Source: Collinsella sp. (GTDB taxonomy: Bacteria; Actinomycetota; Coriobacteriia; Coriobacteriales; Coriobacteriaceae). From it: a DNA stretch of 64,000 nucleotides. The translations under genes and the position numbers were made by a program. The notes below the pieces were generated by a model. The model saw only the letters and a list, made by a program, of their open reading frames with translations, searched no databases and had not been told where the DNA came from. How positions within the stretch are numbered: position 1 is the first letter of the stretch; each line of letters opens with the position of its first letter. Positions 7,288-16,448 of this stretch are shown piece after piece. The DNA lies in contig DXMJ01000002.1 of NCBI GenBank assembly GCA_019414265.1, forward strand, positions 9,863 to 73,862. Direction: 5' to 3'.

Positions 7288-10164
7288 TTACTCGGCTTCG
7301 CTCAAATCGCTGAGCATAAACTCGTAAATGTCTTGCCTCACGGGTGCATTGAGCTCATATTCGATTTCGACGGCGTTGTCGCCGCTCTTAGTTTTAATAG
7401 CTTCGAACTCGCCGGTCGGATGCATTTCGCCTAAGAAATAGAACTCCTTACCGCCCTTATCGTCCTTGTTCTTTCGCATAAACAAATACGTCTTCAGGCC
7501 GTTTCCCGGCCATGCCTGCAGTCGCAAAATCTCGGGGGAGTTGAGCGTGCGGTTGCCCTTCGAGATTGCGATGAGCTTGCTCGGCGAAACAAAGCGGTCT
7601 TCATACTGAATTGACTCACTAATGTCGGGAGCCTTGTCATAGTTAATAAACACGGGGAATGTATTGGTCTTCTCATCGTAGAAGTATCCGCCAAGGTTTT
7701 GGCCGTTGATGTTCTTTTGCCAGTTCATCAGACGGCAAACCTCCTCGTACGTGTACTTGGCGTTGAGAATGAAATTTGTGTTTTCGTACGTCTCGGCATA
7801 GTCGAGTCGGTTGCGCTCAATACCAAAATCCAGCACCTCGAGAATCTGACGTTTGAACTCTGCGTTGCGCAGGGCGGTCGCGAACGCTTCGGTCAGACGA
7901 GGTCCGGTTCCATCGTCAATAAGCAGGGAAACGAAATCCTTAGGAGTGGCAAAGTCGCCCTTAAGGACTGCGATTGCCGACCTAACGGCGCTGTCCTTAA
8001 GCTGTGCGCGGTAGTTCCTAAGCGCAGCCTCGCGCATATGCCAGTAGCCCTCGTGTCCGGCTTCGACGAGCGTTTGAAGCAAATAGAGGTCTTCGAATCG
8101 CTTGCCCGCGGCAAGTTTTTGAGAAATAAATTTGAGAATCTTGGTCTGATCAGAGGTAAATTGAACCGTATAGTCCGGCTCGTATTTGGAAAGAAATGCG
8201 TGGTAGGACCCCAGGCGACTATTCTTGAAGATGAGCAGCGGATCGATGGAGCCGTTGCGATCAAATTCGAGCAGCGAGGGAATCTTGCCGAGTTTTTGGC
8301 GCAAGTCGAGATATTCGTTTTTCAAAAATCTGACGGAGGTGAAATCGCCGCCGTCGATGGCCTTGTAAATGCGTGCCTCGGAAATACGATCGAAGCTCAC
8401 GGTCGAGCATCCGGGGATCGCCGAATCGCCCTCTTGGACAAGACGGCGCAGGCGGTCTTTGTTATACGTCTTGTCACCCGAAAGCGCGATGGGCACCAAG
8501 AAGTTGCTCTGGTAGTTGCCAATAAAGTCGAGCACCAGTGCGTATTCCTTGCCATCATTCAGGCGCAAACCTCGTCCGAGCTGTTGAATAAAGATGATTG
8601 CGGAGTCGGTGCGTCGAAGCATGATGATCTGATTGAGCGAGGGGATGTCGACGCCTTCGTTCATGATATCGACCGAGAAAATGTACTCGAGCTCGCCGGC
8701 TTCAAGTCGGCTGATCGCGGCATCGCGGACCTCATCGGAATCTTGACCGCTAATTGCAGCCGTTCGATATCCGAGAGCGTTGAATTTGCGCGACAGTTCT
8801 TCGGCCTCGGCGTTTCGATTGCAGAAAATTAAGCCCCTGCGGTTGCTTTTGGTGACGCTATACTCTTCGATTTTCTCGGTGATGTGACGCACGCGCTCAT
8901 CGGACGTCAAGCGCCCGAACAGGGCGGTATCTTCGATTGTCTCATCGTCAATCTCCAGATCGTGAATGCCAAAATAATGGAAGGGGGCTAGCATCTCCTC
9001 GGCCAAAGCGTCCTGCAGCGTGATCTGGAACGCGATGACGTGATTGAAAAGGGCAAAGACGTCATAGCCGTCGGTGCGATTGGGTGTAGCGGTCATGCCC
9101 AGATAAAACCGAGGCGTAAAGTGCGACATGATGGATTGGTAACCCTGGGATCCCGTGCGGTGGGCCTCGTCGATGACGATGTAGTCGAACTCATCGGGAC
9201 GGAAATCGCTCAGATGTTTGGCGACCGAAGAACACATGGCAAACACGCAGGTAGCATTGCTTATATTCTTGCCAGTTTGATAGGTGTCGAACGTATAGTT
9301 ACTACCTAAGAGGCGTTCGTAGCTTGCACGGGAGGCGTCGATAATGCGCCGGCGGTGCGCAAGAAAGAGGACGCGCCGGGGTTTAGTTGCGAGCACGTCG
9401 AACGCCGAAAGGAAGGTCTTGCCGGTGCCGGTTGCCGAGACCAACAGGGCGCGGGTCTCGCCCCTGCGGTGGATTACACCGAGCGCCTCAAGGGCGCGCT
9501 GCTGCATTTTATTGGGCTTGATTTCTTCGAGGTCGTTCGTGGTTGGGCTAACGGCCGCCTGGAACGTCGGTTTCGATTTGGGCTTTGACGGACGTGCCGA
9601 TCGATATGCGGCATAGTTCTCAATCCAGTCTTGGGAAAGCAAAACGGTTGAGGTGTCGTTCCACAACGAATTGAACTCGCCCCTCAGTTCGCCGAGTAGG
9701 CGGCTGTTCTCGACAGTCTGGTACAGCACGTTCCATTCTTTATTACAGGTGAGGGCGGTCTGCGTCATGTTCGAGCTGCCGACGATGACCGTGCTGGTTT
9801 CGCCCTTATCAAAAATGTATCCCTTGGCATGCAAATTACCCTGGAATACGCGAACTTCCATGTTGTCGTATTCCAGGAGCTTGCGAAAGACATCGGGTGA
9901 GTTGAAGTTGAGATAGGTGGACGTGAGCAGCCTGCCCTTAATGCCACGCTGCTTGAGCTCCTGGAACGTCTCGACCAGGATTTGAAGGCCGCCGTCTGCA
10001 ACAAACGCTACGCAAAAGTCAAAAGAGCCGCAGGCTGAGAGCTGCTCCTTGATAACGGATAGTAGTGTTCCGCCTGTCGCCTTCGAGTTGGCGATGAGCT
10101 TGGGTGAATCGTTCTCGCGTGCAAGCGAGTCGAATTCAATATCAATCTGCTGCTGCGTAGTCAT
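7288..10164 (-). CDS. PLD-like / DEAD-box helicase / DUF3427 protein
   Basis: A 958-residue three-part protein. Residues about 30-175 are a phospholipase-D-like nuclease domain with HAKGYIFDKG at His112 and the matching GSSNMT. A superfamily 2 helicase follows: Walker A SATGTGKT (about 243-250), DEAH box in YIVIDEAHRTG (332-335), SAT-like motif GMTATPNRTDG and motif VI QQLGRGLRL. The C-terminal 300 residues correspond to DUF3427. Such proteins are thought to act on nucleic acid, often in accessory or defence contexts; direct evidence here is lacking. The ATG at 10164 is preferred over the TTG at 10173 because AAAGG lies 10 bases before it. Neighbouring remnants and repeats suggest an accessory site. 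Confidence 0.88.
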   Translation of the reverse strand: MTTQQQIDIEFDSLARENDSPKLIANSKATGGTLLSVIKEQLSACGSFDFCVAFVADGGLQILVETFQELKQRGIKGRLLTSTYLNFNSPDVFRKLLEYDNMEVRVFQGNLHAKGYIFDKGETSTVIVGSSNMTQTALTCNKEWNVLYQTVENSRLLGELRGEFNSLWNDTSTVLLSQDWIENYAAYRSARPSKPKSKPTFQAAVSPTTNDLEEIKPNKMQQRALEALGVIHRRGETRALLVSATGTGKTFLSAFDVLATKPRRVLFLAHRRRIIDASRASYERLLGSNYTFDTYQTGKNISNATCVFAMCSSVAKHLSDFRPDEFDYIVIDEAHRTGSQGYQSIMSHFTPRFYLGMTATPNRTDGYDVFALFNHVIAFQITLQDALAEEMLAPFHYFGIHDLEIDDETIEDTALFGRLTSDERVRHITEKIEEYSVTKSNRRGLIFCNRNAEAEELSRKFNALGYRTAAISGQDSDEVRDAAISRLEAGELEYIFSVDIMNEGVDIPSLNQIIMLRRTDSAIIFIQQLGRGLRLNDGKEYALVLDFIGNYQSNFLVPIALSGDKTYNKDRLRRLVQEGDSAIPGCSTVSFDRISEARIYKAIDGGDFTSVRFLKNEYLDLRQKLGKIPSLLEFDRNGSIDPLLIFKNSRLGSYHAFLSKYEPDYTVQFTSDQTKILKFISQKLAAGKRFEDLYLLQTLVEAGHEGYWHMREAALRNYRAQLKDSAVRSAIAVLKGDFATPKDFVSLLIDDGTGPRLTEAFATALRNAEFKRQILEVLDFGIERNRLDYAETYENTNFILNAKYTYEEVCRLMNWQKNINGQNLGGYFYDEKTNTFPVFINYDKAPDISESIQYEDRFVSPSKLIAISKGNRTLNSPEILRLQAWPGNGLKTYLFMRKNKDDKGGKEFYFLGEMHPTGEFEAIKTKSGDNAVEIEYELNAPVRQDIYEFMLSDLSEAE

Positions 10165-10602
10165 CCCGGCCAAACCTTTCGAAAGACTATGTTGGCGCCA
10201 GGATAACAGATCGATCGTTCGTGTTTTGGGCGTATGTGATTTTTAGACTATCGGCTACTCAAGTTTGTGGCTGCGGCCTTGGTTCCGTGTCTTGCTGGGC
10301 TTCTCTCTATCTATGTGTATATGTTTTCGTCTTATAGGCTGCTGGGAGAAATCCTGCCCCCAAGATTCCGTGCATGCCATGGTTCCGTGTCGGCCATGTG
10401 GCAAGCTGCTTGCCATAGCCTCGCCGGAATCCGACCGCAAATGGCCACGGACGGATATGCGGGTTCTTATCGCTACGTGAGAAAAACTTGCAGAATTCGC
10501 AAGTTCTTGTCATTCGATGAGAAAAACTTGCAGATTGGGACGAGCAATGGAGAACCAGATGGTTCCTAGAAATCAATATCTCGAATAACTGACAGCCTTT
10601 CG
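10165..10602. other. Non-coding stretch with two 16-nt direct repeats
   Basis: No credible gene is visible. TGAGAAAAACTTGCAG occurs at 10478-10493 and again at 10518-10533, exactly 40 bases apart, and between them GCAAGTTCTT is its partial reverse complement. The sequence looks like a decayed or repeat-rich intergenic region upstream of the helicase gene, whose promoter should lie between 10165 and about 10260. Confidence 0.5.
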
Positions 10603-10605
10603 TGA

Positions 10606-10803
10606 GGTCCAGTCACAGAGTTGATTGACGAGGAGGCGACGCGTAAGCGCGAGCTGCGTCCATTCGAGCTCAGGTCGCTCGAGAAGATTACCGGCGGTTA
10701 CGAGAAGATCATCGTCGTTCGCCGGAGAAGCCATCCGACCGACATCGACGGCATCAAAATCGTTTCCGCAGTCGATTTCCTAATGGGTAGGCTTGGGGCT
10801 TAG
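10606..10803 (+). pseudogene. C-terminal remnant of an AAA-family ATPase (DUF4143 type)
   Basis: The translation from 10606 (VTELIDEEATRKRELRPFEL and onward) matches the usual end of DUF4143-type ATP-binding proteins: a VTE strand, an E-TRKRE-RP helix start, GGYEKIIVV, then DIDGIKIVSAVDFLMG. A stop codon lies directly upstream in frame at 10603, and the N-terminal P-loop and the rest of the protein, normally about 400 residues, are missing. I therefore read it as the tail of a deleted gene. Such ATPases are common, mobile accessory genes in gut anaerobes. The hairpin terminator at 10936 lies downstream. Confidence 0.65.
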
Positions 10804-10935
10804 GGCGTTTGGAGTGCGTCTGTTTCCTATGCCTAGCGACATTGCCACAGCTCGTGACGCCGCCGGCTTCTTCCTTTCCGTCGGGCGGCACCAACTCAGC
10901 TGATCCGTTGGGGATGGAGGAAAGCGGATCATTTT

Positions 10936-10979
10936 CGGCGCGCCGCAGGTGATACGAATCCTGCGGCGCGCTGGTTTTT
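10936..10979 (+). terminator. Intrinsic terminator
   Basis: An 11-bp perfect stem CGCGCCGCAGG (10939-10949) with CCTGCGGCGCG (10960-10970), 10-nt loop, followed by CTGGTTTTTG. It probably ended the lost ATPase gene. Confidence 0.75.
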
Positions 10980-11089
10980 GCGCGAGGGCTTTCAGCTGTG
11001 TCCGCACGGCATGTGACACTTACCCTGCCGCCATGCTCCGCCGCGGCGGCATGCATCTGAACAACGACCCTCTAAGGAGTTCGATATTG

Positions 11090-11329
11090 ATGAGTGACAA
11101 CACCAAGCATCTCGCAAAGAAATGCGTCAAGGACGCGGGGCCGTGCCTCGTGCTGTGCCTTGCCGGCGCAGCGGTCGCGCTGCTGGCTGTTCTGGGGCCG
11201 TTCGACATGCTTCGAAGCGCCAGCTCTCTGCACGTTTGCATGGCCCTTGCCGGTGCCATGATGACCGGCGGCGTGCTCGATCTGGTTTTTTGGGTGCTTG
11301 ACCCGTTTGGATGGAAGAACGAAGGGTAA
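11090..11329 (+). CDS. Small two-segment membrane protein, unknown
   Basis: A 79-residue protein with an AAGGAG Shine-Dalgarno ten bases before its ATG. Two hydrophobic segments (about residues 17-37, CLVLCLAGAAVALLAVLGPF, and 47-68, containing ALAGAMMTGGVLDLVFWVL) are separated by a short RSASS loop, with a basic N-terminus (KHLAKKCVKD) and a C-terminal FGWKNEG. No family is recognised. It stands between the ATPase remnant and a metallophosphoesterase, with 85 bases to the latter. The good ribosome-binding site and clean membrane topology support a real gene. Confidence 0.6.
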   Translation: MSDNTKHLAKKCVKDAGPCLVLCLAGAAVALLAVLGPFDMLRSASSLHVCMALAGAMMTGGVLDLVFWVLDPFGWKNEG

Positions 11330-11414
11330 GCCTTAAGGGATGGAAGGGCTGGAACGGTTAGCTTAGTAATCGTGCAGAATGTGGGCTAGCGACTTGCAGG
11401 GAAGTGGTAATCCG

Positions 11415-12140
11415 ATGACGGTCTATGTGACGGGCGATATTCACGGCGGCCTCGACATGCAAAAGCTGCGCGATTGGGAGCTTGGGGATAGCCTGATGAG
11501 CGACGACTATCTCATCGTCGCCGGCGACTTTGGCTTTCCGTGGGATTTCTCTGCCGAAGAATGTGCCGACATCGCTTGGCTGGAGTCGCGCCCCTATACC
11601 GTGCTGCTCGTCGACGGCAACCACGAGCGTTTCGATCACTGGGCGGAGCGTCCCATGGAGTTGTGGCACGGTGGGCTGACGCAGCGCCTGTCGGATACCT
11701 CTCCCATACGGCGCCTGACGCGCGGCGAGGTTTTTGAGCTCGACGGCTCAACGATTTTTACCATGGGCGGCGCCACGAGTGTGGATAAGGAATACCGCAT
11801 TCCCTATTCCAGCTGGTGGCCGCAGGAGCTGCCGGACGAGCGCAACTTTGAGGAGGCGCGGGCAAAGCTCGACAGCGTGGGCTGGAAGGTTGACTACGTG
11901 ATCACCCACACCTGCTCTACGCGCATGCTTTCGCCCACGCTCTATCCGGGGCCTGGCTGGAATTATCCCGCCGTTGATCGGCTAACGGCATTTTTCGATG
12001 AGCTGGAAGACCGCTTGGATTACAAGCGCTGGTACTACGGGCATTTTCATCGGGATGCCAACCCGGCCGAGCGTCACACCGTACTCTACGACTGCATCGT
12101 TCACCTGGGTGACGAACTCCAGCCCTGGGATGTTGCGTAG
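11415..12140 (+). CDS. Metallophosphoesterase (calcineurin-like)
   Basis: A 241-residue cytosolic phosphoesterase. The dinuclear metal motifs are all visible: GDIHG at residues 7-11, GDFGFPW at 38-44, GNHE at 68-71, a later THTCSTRM and the final GHFHRD. The family hydrolyses phosphate esters ranging from nucleotides to proteins; the substrate is not evident. The ATG at 11415 is preferred over the upstream ATG at 11379, because it begins directly at the first beta strand (MTVYVTGDIHG). It is convergent with the GluQ-like gene, only 15 bases away. Confidence 0.88.
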   Translation: MTVYVTGDIHGGLDMQKLRDWELGDSLMSDDYLIVAGDFGFPWDFSAEECADIAWLESRPYTVLLVDGNHERFDHWAERPMELWHGGLTQRLSDTSPIRRLTRGEVFELDGSTIFTMGGATSVDKEYRIPYSSWWPQELPDERNFEEARAKLDSVGWKVDYVITHTCSTRMLSPTLYPGPGWNYPAVDRLTAFFDELEDRLDYKRWYYGHFHRDANPAERHTVLYDCIVHLGDELQPWDVA

Positions 12141-12155
12141 TGGCGGGGTGGCTGG

Positions 12156-13160
12156 CTACTCGGCCGTTACAGTGATGTTCTCCCGGTGTGCGCGGATAGC
12201 GTCCCAGCTAAAGTGCTCGACCAGCTGCTCGGCAGAGCGTGGCGTGGTGTCCGGCGCGATGCCCGTTTGCCTGGCGAGCCAGCCCAGCAGTGCCTCGGGC
12301 GTGCCAAAGCGGGCGCGGAGCTCGCCCAGGTCCAGGTCGCGGTCGCGCTTGGAAAGGCGGCGGCCGTCCGGCGACATGAGCAGCGGAATGTGCGCGTAGT
12401 GCGGCGTGGGAAGTCCCAGCAGATGCTGCAGGTAGATTTGGCGGGGCGTGGAGCCCAGCAGGTCGCATCCGCGCACGACCTCGGTGACGCCCATGGCAGC
12501 GTCGTCGACCACCACGGCTAGCTGATAGGCAAAAACGCCGTCGCTGCGGCGCACCAAAAAATCGCCGCACTCGGTGGCGAGCGCCTCGCATTGGGCCCCG
12601 TACGTGCGGTCCACGAATTCGATCACATCGTCTGCGAGGTCATCGACGGTGGGCACGCGCAGACGCGTGGCCGGGGCGCGCAGGGCGCTGCGGCGGGTAA
12701 CCTCTTCGGCAGAAAGGCCTCGGCAGGCGCCGCGGTAGATGGGCGTGCCGTCGCTGGCGTGCGGCGCGCTCGCGGCGTGGAGCTCGGCACGCGTGCAAAA
12801 GCAGGGGTAGGTGAGGCTGGCGTCTTGCAGCTGGCGCAAGGCGCCCTCGTACAGGTCGAGGCGATCGTGCTGGTAGTAGGGGCCTTCGTCCCACTCGAGT
12901 CCCAGCCAGGTCAGGTCGTCAATCAGTTGAGTGGCAAGTTCCGGGCGCTTGCAGCGATCGTCCAGGTCCTCGATGCGCAACACGATGCTGCCGCCCTGGC
13001 TGCGGGCCGAAAGCCACGCGCACAGGCAGCTGAACACGTTGCCCAGGTGCATGCGGCCCGAGGGCGACGGGGCAAAACGGCCCACGACAGGTGCGGGAGA
13101 GGGAGTCGTCGTCGGCGCGTCCGCGGCGGGCGTTGGTATGTTGCGTGTTTTGATATCCAT
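12156..13160 (-). CDS. gluQ: Glutamyl-Q-tRNA(Asp) synthetase-like protein
   Basis: A class I aminoacyl-tRNA synthetase catalytic core of 334 residues without the anticodon-binding domain, as in GluQ proteins that glutamylate queuosine in tRNA-Asp. The HIGH-like motif lies in FAPSPSGRMHLGN (about residues 29-41), a CFCTRAEL...YRGACRG zinc-type Cys/Tyr cluster is in the middle, and the KMSKS equivalent is RRLSKRD (about residue 270). The frame extends upstream for 143 more codons, but the ATG at 13160 gives the normal N-terminus after a short Pro/Thr/Ala-rich extension. A truncated ordinary GltX is less likely given the length. Confidence 0.87.
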   Translation of the reverse strand: MDIKTRNIPTPAADAPTTTPSPAPVVGRFAPSPSGRMHLGNVFSCLCAWLSARSQGGSIVLRIEDLDDRCKRPELATQLIDDLTWLGLEWDEGPYYQHDRLDLYEGALRQLQDASLTYPCFCTRAELHAASAPHASDGTPIYRGACRGLSAEEVTRRSALRAPATRLRVPTVDDLADDVIEFVDRTYGAQCEALATECGDFLVRRSDGVFAYQLAVVVDDAAMGVTEVVRGCDLLGSTPRQIYLQHLLGLPTPHYAHIPLLMSPDGRRLSKRDRDLDLGELRARFGTPEALLGWLARQTGIAPDTTPRSAEQLVEHFSWDAIRAHRENITVTAE

Positions 13161-13724
13161 GCGGACGAGTATAGCGCGGGGCACGGTAGGGAAGGCGTTT
13201 CCGTGGCTCGCAAGTTGGCGGCGCTGCGCATTGCGCACGGTGGGTCTGCGGCCCAACGTCTCGATCGCCGTACGCCGACTCGACCTTATGCACGACAGAA
13301 ACCCCGGCAGCTCTTCGCAACTGCCGGGGTTTCCGCGGAAAAGGGGGACATGATCCTCGAGCGAACGGGAAAGGGGCAACCGTTTTCGCTCAATTGGTTT
13401 ATGCCCCTCGACTGACGGCTCAATCAGCGCATGCCGCGCCCACACAAAGCCGCTACACCTGTGACGGAGCTGTGAAGTGGTATCTATCGTTGGCGCGGGA
13501 CTCGGCCAAAGAACGTCCCAAACGACAAATTTGTTGCAGTCCGTCGGTTCAACCCAATGATCCGTTTTCCTCCGTCCCCAATAGATCATTAGGAACGTCC
13601 CTAAGTGCCAGACTCGGGTGGGACTTTTGTCCCATTTGACGTTCCGTTGGCCCAGATATTCGTCATGTGTGTCCGCAAACGTGGGACAATGGCGATGTTG
13701 GTTTTACAGACAAAGGATGTGCCT
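13161..13724. other. 564-base intergenic region with hairpins and a repeat copy
   Basis: No gene is supported. It contains a 12-bp stem AAACCCCGGCAG / CTGCCGGGGTTT (13299-13310 with 13321-13332), and a copy of the AGGAACGTCCCTAA repeat (about 13575-13605), which shares 18 of 19 bases with the arm of the palindrome at 44163-44220. A short TGGGAC TTTT GTCCCA hairpin follows at about 13619-13634. The promoter of the DUF2207 gene should lie here; none stands out. Confidence 0.5.
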
Positions 13725-15668
13725 ATGAACGCCCCCGTTGCCAATACTTGTCGGCAGCGCTGCCTGTTTGCGCGATTCGCTTCCGTCTGCGTGCTCGTCG
13801 CGCTTGCGTTGTTGCTGCTGCCTGTCGCCGCGCACGCCGACGGCTACTCCATGACCAAAACCTATATCGGCGCCACGGTTGAGGCCGACGGCTCGCTGAC
13901 CGTTGTCGAGGGACGCCAGTTCGATTTCGATGACGACATCAACGGCGTGTTTTGGGAGATCAATGCGGACACCAACCAGCAGGGCGGCGCGGCGGGTGTC
14001 GACGTGCTGAGCGTCGAGGAAGAGGACACCGCGTTCAACAAAGTCGATAGCGCAAACAAGGGTGACTCTGGCGTCTACACGGTCGAGCAGTCCGACGGCG
14101 GCGTAAAGATCAAGGTTTTCAGCCCCCACGAGAGCGGCGATAGCGTGATCTATTACGTGAGCTACACCATGACCGGTGCGGTCATGAACTGGGCCGATAC
14201 CGCTGAGCTCTACTGGAAATTTGTAGGTGACGGCTGGTCCGCGGATTCCGACGATGTCGAGATGGAAGTGTACTTCGCAAATGCCGCTGCCGGGACGGCG
14301 GCCGTCAAGGGCGATAACTTCCGCGCATGGGGCCACGGTCCGCTGACGGGCGACGTGTCACTCGATGAGGACGAGCCCATGGTCACCTATACCATTCCCT
14401 GCGTGCATCAGGGCGAATTCGCCGAGGCACGCATCGCCTTCCCCAGCGACTGGGTGCCATGGCTTTCCGCCTCGAGCGAGGAGCGCATGTCAACGATCCT
14501 GAGCGAAGAGAAGGCGTGGGCCGACGAAGCTAACGCCCGCCGCGCTCACGCTCGCATGATTGCCAATGTACTTGCCGTACTAAGTGTTGTCGCGGCGGTG
14601 GCCTTTACCGGCACAATCGTTGTGCTCAAGCTGCGCCGCCGCAAGCCCAAGCCGCTTTTCCAGGACGAATATTTCCGCGATGTGCCTTCGGCCGACCATC
14701 CCGCCGTGCTTTCGGCCCTCATGAGCTGGAACGAGGTGCCCGATCAGGCATATATCGCCACGCTCATGAAGCTCACTGACGACCGTGTGATCAAGCTGGA
14801 ACAGGCGACCGTGACTAAGGCTAAGAAGGGTCTGTTGGGGCGTGAAAAAGAAGAGCAGACGTATCGCGTGACGGTGAGTGATGCGGGTTGGAAGTCGGCC
14901 AAGGGCATTGACCACATGGTGCTCAAGGTCTTCTTTGCCGGTGCTAAGCCCGACGAGAACGGTGACCGTTCGCGCACGTTCGACGAGCTGCAGCACTACG
15001 TCAAGCAGCACGCTACACCCGTGGGCGACAAGCTCGAGGACTATCAGAACACCGTTAAGGGCAAGCTGGCCGATAGCGAGTACGTTGCCTCGGACGGCAT
15101 TGTCGCAATGGTGTTTTGCCTGGTTCTTGGTATTCTGATCGCCTGTATTCCCGCGGGATCCATCTTCTTTACCGACGGCGCACAGGCGAACATTATCGCC
15201 GCGGTTATCTCGGTGCCGATTGTGCTGGTGGGTATTGGCGTGGGCCTTACGTTCCGCCGCTTTACGCCGGAGGGCGCCGAGGTGGCGGCTCGCTGCAAGG
15301 CGCTCAAGCATTGGCTTGAGGATTTCACGCGCCTAAAGGAGGCCGTCCCCGGCGATCTGGTCCTGTGGAATAAACTTCTGGTGATGGGTGCGGCGCTGGG
15401 TGTTTCGAAGGAAGTCCTGCGTCAGCTTGCCGAGGCTGTTCCTCCCGAGGTGCGCGAGGCCGACGGTTTCTACGACAATTACCCCTGCTACTGGTGGTAC
15501 TACCATCATTACGGTACCGAGTCGCCGCTCGATTCGTTCGACGGCGTGTATCACGAGAGCATCCGTGAGCTGGCATCGAGCTCCGACAGCTCGGGCGGCG
15601 GCGGAGGCGGCGGCTTCTCGGGCGGCGGAGGCGGCGGCGTCGGCGGAGGCGGCGGTGGAACGTTCTAA
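13725..15668 (+). CDS. DUF2207 membrane protein with Gly-rich C-terminus
   Basis: A 647-residue exported membrane protein. The signal peptide (hydrophobic core VLVALALLLLPVAAHA, cleavage near ADG at about residue 34) leads to an extracellular DUF2207 domain (GSLTVVEGRQFDFDDDINGV and onward). A first membrane segment follows at about residues 278-300, then a cytoplasmic region, two further segments (about 458-480 and 485-508), and a tail made almost only of Gly with Ser, Phe and Val. The Gly-rich tail is characteristic of this family. The start is the ATG with AAAGGA seven bases upstream; upstream in-frame codons are discounted. Function of the family is unknown; a cell-surface role is likely. 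Confidence 0.85.
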   Translation: MNAPVANTCRQRCLFARFASVCVLVALALLLLPVAAHADGYSMTKTYIGATVEADGSLTVVEGRQFDFDDDINGVFWEINADTNQQGGAAGVDVLSVEEEDTAFNKVDSANKGDSGVYTVEQSDGGVKIKVFSPHESGDSVIYYVSYTMTGAVMNWADTAELYWKFVGDGWSADSDDVEMEVYFANAAAGTAAVKGDNFRAWGHGPLTGDVSLDEDEPMVTYTIPCVHQGEFAEARIAFPSDWVPWLSASSEERMSTILSEEKAWADEANARRAHARMIANVLAVLSVVAAVAFTGTIVVLKLRRRKPKPLFQDEYFRDVPSADHPAVLSALMSWNEVPDQAYIATLMKLTDDRVIKLEQATVTKAKKGLLGREKEEQTYRVTVSDAGWKSAKGIDHMVLKVFFAGAKPDENGDRSRTFDELQHYVKQHATPVGDKLEDYQNTVKGKLADSEYVASDGIVAMVFCLVLGILIACIPAGSIFFTDGAQANIIAAVISVPIVLVGIGVGLTFRRFTPEGAEVAARCKALKHWLEDFTRLKEAVPGDLVLWNKLLVMGAALGVSKEVLRQLAEAVPPEVREADGFYDNYPCYWWYYHHYGTESPLDSFDGVYHESIRELASSSDSSGGGGGGGFSGGGGGGVGGGGGGTF

Positions 15669-15682
15669 CGGTCGTAAGCTAT

Positions 15683-15729
15683 GGGATGGGCTTTTCTCGA
15701 CAGCCGTCGGGGAAAGCCCATCCCTTTTT
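15683..15729 (+). terminator. Intrinsic terminator of the DUF2207 gene
   Basis: A 12-bp stem GGGATGGGCTTT (15683-15694) with AAAGCCCATCCC (15713-15724), followed by TTTTT. Confidence 0.9.
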
Positions 15730-15748
15730 ATGCGCTACCTACGAAGAC

Positions 15749-15791
15749 TGTCCCCAACGACTAGTCACTGGGGACGTTCCTAAATGACTAG
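15749..15791. repeat. Degenerate GGGACGTTCCTAA repeat
   Basis: Contains GTCCCCA (15750-15756) paired with TGGGGAC (15769-15775), and alternatively CTAGTCA (15761-15767) paired with TGACTAG (15785-15791). The text GGGGACGTTCCTAAAT relates it to the palindrome at 44163-44220 and the copy near 13590. It lies between convergent genes. Confidence 0.5.
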
Positions 15792-15806
15792 GTATGGCTG
15801 CTGGGC

Positions 15807-16448
15807 CTAGGCTGTTAGGTCGAGTTCGTAGAGGAAGCTTTCGCGCGGCATGTCGTGACGGCGCTCTTCGCGGTTGGCGCGGTGCGTGGCCGTGCGCTTA
15901 AAGCCGTGCAGTTCGTAGAACTTCCACGAGCAGTTGGAGTCGGTGTACAGGTGCGCCCTCGTCGCCCCGCGCGAGGACAGGTACGAGACTGCGGCGTCGA
16001 GCAACACCGAGCCAACGCCCAGGCCATGGACGTCGCGATCTACGGCAAGCAGCGTGACCTCGTTGTCGTGTGGTAACGGGCTGCTTTCGAGCAGGCGGTT
16101 GTTGGTTCGGATGGTTGCGCGCACAAACGAGAGATACTCGGCGCAGGCATCGGGCTCCAGCTCGCGCATTTGCGATAGCAGTGCGCGTTCGGTATCCAGC
16201 CAATGTTCCTTAACGGTGGCGCCGGAGCTCTGTCCCGCACGCGCGAGCGCAATGCCGCGCGCCTGACCGTCGATTACGGCAACCTGCGAAAACGTCGAAG
16301 ACGAAAGGCAATAGGCGAGGTCGCACGCGGCCTCGAGGCGGTTGTACTCATCGTTATCCGAATTGTTATGCCAAAGCTGCTGCAGAATCAACGCGATGGC
16401 GTCGAAGTCTTCGGTATCAAACGGTCGGTAGAGAACCCGCGAGACCAT
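15807..16448 (-). CDS. GNAT family N-acetyltransferase
   Basis: A 213-residue acetyltransferase. The acetyl-CoA binding motif A is visible as LAVDRDVHGLGVGSVLLDAA (about residues 133-152), with the Q/R-x-x-G-x-G/A pattern, followed by the motif B region SNCSWKFYELHGFKRT. An N-terminal half of about 100 residues has no clear match but fits the GNAT fold (ATFSQVAVIDGQARGIALA region). The ATG has GAGG five bases upstream. It is a single gene, convergent to the DUF2207 gene and divergent from purH. The substrate is unknown. Confidence 0.85.
   Translation of the reverse strand: MVSRVLYRPFDTEDFDAIALILQQLWHNNSDNDEYNRLEAACDLAYCLSSSTFSQVAVIDGQARGIALARAGQSSGATVKEHWLDTERALLSQMRELEPDACAEYLSFVRATIRTNNRLLESSPLPHDNEVTLLAVDRDVHGLGVGSVLLDAAVSYLSSRGATRAHLYTDSNCSWKFYELHGFKRTATHRANREERRHDMPRESFLYELDLTA

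Noticed and set aside
10265..10576. Several short frames upstream of the helicase gene on both strands
   Set aside because: Overlapping, no ribosome sites, Cys/His/Arg-rich translations; they run across direct repeats.
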